A stretch of 37,895 nt of DNA from NCBI GenBank assembly GCA_944381165.1, contig CALWKC010000028.1, positions 1 through 37,895 on the forward strand, given 5' to 3'. This DNA comes from an uncultured Lachnospira sp. (GTDB taxonomy: Bacteria; Bacillota; Clostridia; Lachnospirales; Lachnospiraceae). The notes beneath the pieces were generated by a model. That model had not been told where the DNA came from. It saw nothing but the letters and a program-made list of their open reading frames with translations, and did no database searches. The translations under genes and the position numbers were made by a program. Below, one piece after another: positions 34,575 to 37,895 of the stretch. Within the stretch, counting starts at the first letter, position 1; every line of letters starts with the position of its first letter.

Positions 34575-34614
34575 ATGCCTTATGAATATTAACGTATAAA
34601 TATTCATAAGGCAT
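34575..34614. repeat. Perfect 16-bp inverted repeat
   Basis: Arms 34575-34590 and 34599-34614 (ATGCCTTATGAATATT and its complement) flank an 8-base loop. It lies 21 bases after the 21-bp hairpin and directly before the structured RNA at 34641. Confidence 0.8.
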
Positions 34615-34640
34615 GTCTTCACTCACATAATCCTAAATTT

Positions 34641-34838
34641 TCACGTCAGCTACAAGCCGTGCGAGGATGCATCGAATTGGCTGACGGGAGCTTGCTCACA
34701 GGAAGACAATTTCGAGTGCAGACTCATAGGGCGACAGCCCGTGACCGAAAGACCGTCAGGTCTTGAGGTTAAGGCTTGTAGCGTTGCTCGGTTAAATCGG
34801 AATTTACATCATCCTAGATGCCCTTTCAGGCACCTAGA
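34641..34838 (+). ncRNA. Structured RNA, HEARO/omega-RNA-like, without a nuclease gene
   Basis: Compact pairing pattern: CGTCAGC (34644-34650) with GCTGACG (34680-34686); TACAAGCC in that loop (34651-34658) with GGCTTGTA far downstream (34773-34780), a pseudoknot; GAGT-GCAG-ACTC (34714-34725); GGGC-GACA-GCCC (34729-34740); and CTAGATGCC with GGCACCTAG (34814-34837). Few helix-sized stretches are unpaired, and the region has no credible ORF. The layout and the GGGCGACAGCCCGTGACCGAAAG text recall the HEARO RNAs that guide IscB/IsrB nucleases; that identification is from memory. No IscB/IsrB gene follows, and stand-alone copies are known for HEARO. Confidence 0.55.
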
Positions 34839-34890
34839 ACTATTGTACTACCAAACAACACTTTTTTCCATTGTTATTTTACAAACAATC

Positions 34891-35890
34891 TTAGTGTTTA
34901 TCAGCATTTTCCATCTTTTCTTTTTCTGCAATCTTTTCATGGATATTAGTGTTGTATAACTTATACAATCCAGTATCCTTGCTAATGGTATTATCAAATG
35001 GAACTACTACTGAGCCACATTTAATAAGTCCCATACCTGAGCCTGTGTTAGTAACAAATCTTAACTGTGCTTCAGATACTCCGATAACATCTGCCATCTT
35101 TGAACTATCTGTATTTGCCTGTTTAAGCAAAGCCACAAATTCTGAGTTGGCAAGCATTGTTGTAGCTGTGTAATTCTGCAAAAGATCGACTACATTCTGT
35201 GTGATTCCAGTACATAAACCGCCCTGCTTTCTTACCTTTTTCCACAACTGCTGCAAATATTTTGCAGAATATTCAGAATTAAGTAAGACGTGAAATTCAT
35301 CAATATAAAGCCAAGTAGCCTTGCCTCTCTTACCATTTTCAACGATTCTGTTCTGAATTGATTCCATCATTACAAGCATTGTAATAGGACTAAGCTCTGT
35401 ACCTAAATCCCTGATACCATAAACTGTAAATCTGTTATCAACATCAACATTTGTCTGATGATTGAAAATGTTTAGAGAACCATTTACAAATAACTCAAGT
35501 GACAATGCTATATCCTTTGCCTCTGCCTCTGGTTGTTCCATAAGAATATCATAGAAATCACTCATTATAGGCACATATTTTTCTCTGCTTCTTGCAATAT
35601 CGGTGTACATTTTTCTCACACATCTGTCAATAATTGACTTCTGCCTTGAGTTAAGCGAATCACCAATACACTGTTCACAAAGACCAAGCATAAACTCACC
35701 TTTTTCTCTTATCTGTCCTTTGGAATCGTTTGGATCAAGACTCCAGACATCAAGCTCAAGCGGATTTACGTAGTTATCTGTGTAAGTTGACATATTTACA
35801 ACACTTCCACCATAAGTTTCTGCTACATCAAAGTATTCATTCATTGGATCAATTACGATTATCTCATCATTTCCTGATAAGAATATCTTT
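34891..35890 (-). pseudogene. VirB4-like conjugation ATPase, N-terminally truncated
   Basis: About 330 residues matching the C-terminal half of the VirB4/TraE-type ATPase that powers type IV secretion in Gram-positive conjugative elements. DEIIVIDPMNEYFDV opens it, right after where the Walker A loop should be; Walker B is WLYIDEFHVLL (about 200-210), and RKQGGLCTGITQNVVDLL with the GLIKCG region follow. Walker A and the whole N-terminal domain are absent, so it cannot hydrolyse ATP as it stands. The 5' side runs into the lipoprotein gene in another frame. The natural stop is kept. Confidence 0.8.
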
Positions 35891-36082
35891 CTCTGTCTCT
35901 TCACTTCCAACTTCGGTTGTGACCTCTGTGACAGCTTCCGTTGCCATTTCTACTTCTTCAGTTGGCTTTACGCTTTCCGTCTGTTTCTCTGTCTGATTAT
36001 CAGCCTTTTCCTTACCACCATTACAGGCAACCATTGAAAAGACCAGTACTGCGGATAATAAGATAATACTTATCTTCTTCAT
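35867..36082 (-). CDS. Lipoprotein N-terminus, fused out of frame to virB4 remnant
   Basis: 71 aa starting MKKISIILLSAVLVFSMVAC: a lipoprotein signal peptide with lipobox M-V-A-C, then a Glu/Thr-rich linker (TEEVEMATEAVTEVTTEV). The last residues ILIRK are read from virB4 DNA in the wrong frame, so the folded domain has been lost. It is probably a deleted version of a lipoprotein in the transfer region; the N-terminus might still be exported. It lies just after the reconstructed 33-codon ORF. Confidence 0.55.
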   Translation of the reverse strand: MKKISIILLSAVLVFSMVACNGGKEKADNQTEKQTESVKPTEEVEMATEAVTEVTTEVGSEETEKDILIRK

Positions 36083-36087
36083 AGTAA

Positions 36088-36147
36088 TCACCCATCCCTT
36101 CTCCGCAAGAGGGACGGGCTTTGTGTTCCGTGCCATCCACCCTTGCG
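36088..36147 (-). pseudogene. 3' part of the tiny ORF interrupted by IS200
   Basis: Nineteen codons and TGA, in frame with 36832-36873 if the IS200 is removed. The stop lies just before the lipoprotein ATG at 36082, the tight spacing expected inside a transfer operon. Confidence 0.45.
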
Positions 36148-36162
36148 GTGAACTAAGTCATC

Positions 36163-36261
36163 AACCACCAGTTCAACTGGTGGTTTAATTTTGCCCCTCC
36201 AAAGGGGCATTGTTACTGCTCGCCCCGAAGGGCGGTGCCGCAAGCATTATTACTGGTCCGC
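36163..36261 (-). repeat. IS200 right-end hairpins
   Basis: Four stems in a row after the tnpA stop: CCGCTT/AAGCGG (about 36257-36272 side), GCCC-CGAA-GGGC, TGCCCCT/AGGGGCA and the outermost AACCACCAGT/ACTGGTGGTT (36163-36185). The outermost is the probable transposase-recognised hairpin; the others may protect or end the tnpA transcript. Confidence 0.65.
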
Positions 36262-36690
36262 TTATAAAGCGGTATTTCTCGAATCTTCTTTTCTTGATTC
36301 TTCTGCCTGCTCTTTGGTATATTTCTGTACTGCTTCATCGGTGATATTACCAATTGTTTCTACATAATATCCCCTTGCCCAGAATGCTTTGTCCCACTTG
36401 CTTTGTAATTCTGGATGTCTGTCATAAATCATCAGTGTACTTTTTCCCTTCAAGTACCCCATGAAATTTGATATACTAAGTTTCGGCGGAATTGCAACAC
36501 TAAGATGTACATGATCCGTACACACTGCTCCTGCAATAATATCTACATTTTTGTACTGGCATAATGTACTGAGGATTTCCCTCACATCTTCTCTTACTTT
36601 TCCATACAATACTTTCTTGCGATACTTGGGAATGAAAACTATATGATACTGGCATTTCCATCGTGTATGTGATAAACTTCTATTGTCCAT
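36262..36690 (-). CDS. tnpA: IS200 transposase TnpA (Y1 HUH)
   Basis: 142 aa, the normal size. The HUH metal site is H60-V-H62 in CTDHVHLSVAIPP, and the nucleophile tyrosine is in ARGYYVETIG (Y108 or Y109). It cuts single-stranded element ends. The ribosome site GGAGGAGG is partly buried in a 12-bp hairpin, which in IS200 keeps translation very low. The protein appears intact. Confidence 0.93.
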   Translation of the reverse strand: MDNRSLSHTRWKCQYHIVFIPKYRKKVLYGKVREDVREILSTLCQYKNVDIIAGAVCTDHVHLSVAIPPKLSISNFMGYLKGKSTLMIYDRHPELQSKWDKAFWARGYYVETIGNITDEAVQKYTKEQAEESRKEDSRNTAL

Positions 36691-36697
36691 TTGGACC

Positions 36698-36753
36698 TCC
36701 TCCTATGCTTGAAATTTGGCTTGCGACACCAATTTCATTGTAGCATAGGAGGA
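36698..36753 (-). promoter_or_regulatory. tnpA leader hairpin hiding the ribosome site
   Basis: TCCTCCTATGCT (36698-36709) pairs with AGCATAGGAGGA (36742-36753); inner GAAATTTGG and CCAATTTC extend the stem. The sequestered bases include much of the tnpA Shine-Dalgarno. This is known for IS200. Confidence 0.75.
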
Positions 36754-36831
36754 TTTTTATTGATATCCTCACCGTTTCCAACTACCCTATTCTCCCCAGC
36801 ATAGCTGGGGGATTAGGCTTTTCATTTATCT

Positions 36832-36873
36832 GTAATGCACGGGACACATAGGACTGTCCCGTATTCGGTGCAT
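36832..36873 (-). pseudogene. 5' part of a tiny ORF interrupted by IS200
   Basis: AAAGGAG lies six bases before ATG, and 14 codons (MHRIRDSPMCPVHY) run to TTAC at the element edge. Continuing at 36147 beyond the element gives RKGGWHGTQSPSLLRRRDG and a stop at 36088, six bases before the lipoprotein start. A 33-aa basic peptide would result. Function unknown. Confidence 0.5.
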
Positions 36874-36888
36874 CTTAAACTCCTTTCA

Positions 36889-36972
36889 TTATACCAGCTC
36901 TCTTATTTTAAAGAAATACTGCATAAATCGTCTGTTTTTCTTATAATTCAAGAATAAACCCTTTACCTGCAT
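36889..36972 (-). CDS. 27-aa basic peptide of the conjugative region
   Basis: MQVKGLFLNYKKNRRF opens a 27-residue peptide with AGGAGGTGA at ideal distance from its ATG. It ends 15 bases before the next start. It is short but has one of the best ribosome sites in the region. Basic and aromatic composition; no family recognised. Confidence 0.5.
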   Translation of the reverse strand: MQVKGLFLNYKKNRRFMQYFFKIRELV

Positions 36973-36986
36973 ACGCTCACCTCCTC

Positions 36987-37160
36987 TCAGAATGTGCCCA
37001 TTCTTACGAATGAAAGAAATATCCTTGCCACCATAGCGAATAGAAGAAGAATTATCCTGGCAAGTCCTAAGACCAGCTTCAACGCTCCAAGAATTATCCT
37101 TAATATCCACTTGAGTATCTCTAAAATCACTGTTCCTACGGCTCCCATAACTCTTCTCAT
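36987..37160 (-). CDS. Small hydrophobic protein of the conjugative element
   Basis: 57 aa from MRRVMGAVGTVILEILKWIL; hydrophobic almost throughout, with two likely membrane or amphipathic helices and several Arg/Lys at the ends. AGGAG lies ten bases before the ATG. The start is just beyond the stop of the upstream gene. Small membrane proteins of this kind are common beside VirB4 genes in Gram-positive elements; role unknown. Confidence 0.65.
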   Translation of the reverse strand: MRRVMGAVGTVILEILKWILRIILGALKLVLGLARIILLLFAMVARIFLSFVRMGTF

Positions 37161-37165
37161 AATAA

Positions 37166-37615
37166 TCATTCTCCTTTCGACATCCATCCCATTGCAAGTC
37201 CTGCAACATCTGCATCGTCCATAACATCTTCTGCCGGTTCTTGTGCTTCACTATTGGCTGCCTGCATTATTACCGGATGACCAACATTCATCCCGGATAT
37301 CACCCCGCCTAACAGCCTTATGACCTCTTTCCTTGCTTCATTGATTGCTGCTTCTATTACCTCTGCCTTAATGTCCTCAATATCCGCTGACCGAATATAT
37401 TCAGCCCTTTCATTATCTTTTTTCTTTGCAATAAAAGTCTCACTTCCATAATTGTCAATGTAAAACTTACATGCATCCAGTATAAACTGGTTCTTGGACT
37501 TAAAAATCTTTGGATCAAGATTCTGAATGACATTATTAATTAGCACATGGTCTGGATTATGCATATTTAGTCTAATTGTTGTTTTTACTTCATAATCAAA
37601 CTGTTTTGCCATCAT
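37166..37615 (-). CDS. Ribbon-helix-helix-like accessory protein, partner of ParM-like gene
   Basis: 149 aa. Residues 10-55 (TIRLNMHNPDHVLINNVIQ, then FILDACKFYIDNYG) have the short strand plus two helices of plasmid-type ribbon-helix-helix DNA-binding proteins. The rest is charged and then low-complexity Ala/Asp. It starts 12 bases after the ParM-like gene, the order of parM and a DNA-binding adaptor. It probably binds a centromere-like site for partition of the element; that is inference. Confidence 0.65.
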   Translation of the reverse strand: MMAKQFDYEVKTTIRLNMHNPDHVLINNVIQNLDPKIFKSKNQFILDACKFYIDNYGSETFIAKKKDNERAEYIRSADIEDIKAEVIEAAINEARKEVIRLLGGVISGMNVGHPVIMQAANSEAQEPAEDVMDDADVAGLAMGWMSKGE

Positions 37616-37623
37616 GCCACCTC

Positions 37624-37895
37624 CTAAGATAATCTCCTTGCACTTTTAAGCCCCATCGTAGCAAGCTGCTCATATCCTCTTGCATTTGCCTTTACATCAA
37701 GGTTATAGGAAATGTTCTTGGCATCGTGACTACCAAAATTCTTCATCACAACTGCCCCGCCCCCGACAAATACAATCGGTGTAGTCTTTAAGTTATACCC
37801 AAACTCACGGATTGAGTTATATACTGTTGTCCGGCAAATTAAATGATGCTCTATCAGGCAGATTATTTTATGCCGATTTCGGCTCCCATGGGGGG
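37624..37895 (-). CDS. ParM/StbA-like actin-family ATPase, C-terminal end
   Basis: Only the last 90 residues are inside the window. FGYNLKTTPIVFVGGGAVVM followed by VKANARGYEQLATMGL is the typical C-terminal nucleotide-binding part (GGGA phosphate loop) of ParM-type plasmid segregation ATPases, which form filaments to move DNA copies. The gene continues beyond the right edge. The stop is followed at once by GGAGGTGGC, the ribosome site of the next gene. Confidence 0.75.
   Translation of the reverse strand, partial: PHGSRNRHKIICLIEHHLICRTTVYNSIREFGYNLKTTPIVFVGGGAVVMKNFGSHDAKNISYNLDVKANARGYEQLATMGLKSARRLS

Larger units (their letters stand above)
36148..36831 (-). mobile_element. IS200 family element, about 0.68 kb
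   Basis: One Y1 transposase gene flanked by hairpins and no long inverted repeats, as in IS200. On the transposase-upstream side CCCCAGC and GCTGGGG (36794-36810) form the left-end hairpin; on the downstream side lie hairpins at 36163-36185 (AACCACCAGT and ACTGGTGGTT) and several GC-rich stems to 36261. Just before the left end stands TTAC, the target of IS608. The exact ends are inferred from a restored reading frame and may be off by a base or more. Confidence 0.75.

Noticed and set aside
34843-34853. A further TNGTNNNACNA site (TTGTACTACCA)
   Set aside because: A single copy far from any lrg promoter; the loose consensus matches by chance often.
34741-34959. A 72-codon plus-strand frame in the structured RNA
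   Set aside because: No ribosome site, and it overlaps helices of the RNA and the end of virB4.
36889-37251. A 120-codon minus-strand frame
   Set aside because: It overlaps the RHH and small membrane-protein genes in another frame; only its last 27 codons have a proper ribosome site and are kept.

Overview
The window looks like chromosome from a low-GC Firmicute of the class Clostridia, most likely a gut Lachnospiraceae. The reasons are a single-operon type II fatty-acid pathway with FabK as enoyl reductase and a fused AccD-AccA, a divergent clostridial GltX, strong AGGAGG-type ribosome sites, sigma-A promoters, and a mobile-element set (IS21, IS200, a decayed conjugative element) typical of gut clostridia. 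The species call is inference; no rRNA or species marker is present.

Bases 1-6.5 kb: a sulfur/thiamine block on the minus strand. A ThiE-HAD fusion, mnmA and an Rrf2-family regulator (CymR/IscR type) form one operon, followed by metY, which runs off the left edge. Nearly the same 21-bp dyad covers the promoters of the operon and of metY, which suggests that the Rrf2 protein controls both. A MATE exporter is transcribed rightward. A two-gene minus unit follows: a pyrophosphatase-like/Nudix fusion and a ProX-type editing deacylase.

Bases 6.5-13.6 kb: a GntR/FCD regulator; an intergenic stretch with its own promoter, four hairpins and a terminator that reads as an unannotated small RNA; then minus-strand gltX, a RelA/SpoT-like synthetase with a large unassigned C-terminus, adenosine deaminase, and pflA. 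pflA is preceded by three tight palindromes.

Bases 13.6-24.3 kb: the fatty-acid operon on the minus strand, in transcription order fabH, acpP, fabK, fabD, fabG, fabF, accB, fabZ, accC, accDA and a nitronate-monooxygenase-like gene. Together they make malonyl-CoA, load it on ACP and elongate acyl-ACP. The promoter lies between two FabT-like TTTGA-N3-TCAAA boxes. A hairpin directly after acpP may tune the level of ACP against the enzymes.

Bases 24.3-29.5 kb: an unrecognised 188-aa protein, a two-domain PPK2 polyphosphate kinase, a C_GCAxxG_C_C redox protein, nearly 1 kb of decayed sequence, and a zinc-ribbon membrane protein.

Bases 29.5-37.9 kb: accessory DNA. An IS21 element (istA, istB and a third small ORF) has split a small membrane-protein gene. 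An lrgAB operon with its FadR-type regulator and a matching operator follows. Next come two long perfect hairpins and a compact pseudoknotted RNA that resembles HEARO/omega RNA without a nuclease gene. The right edge is a conjugative-element remnant: a VirB4 fragment joined out of frame to a lipoprotein, an IS200 element that splits a tiny gene, small transfer-region proteins, a ribbon-helix-helix-like protein and the end of a ParM-like ATPase.
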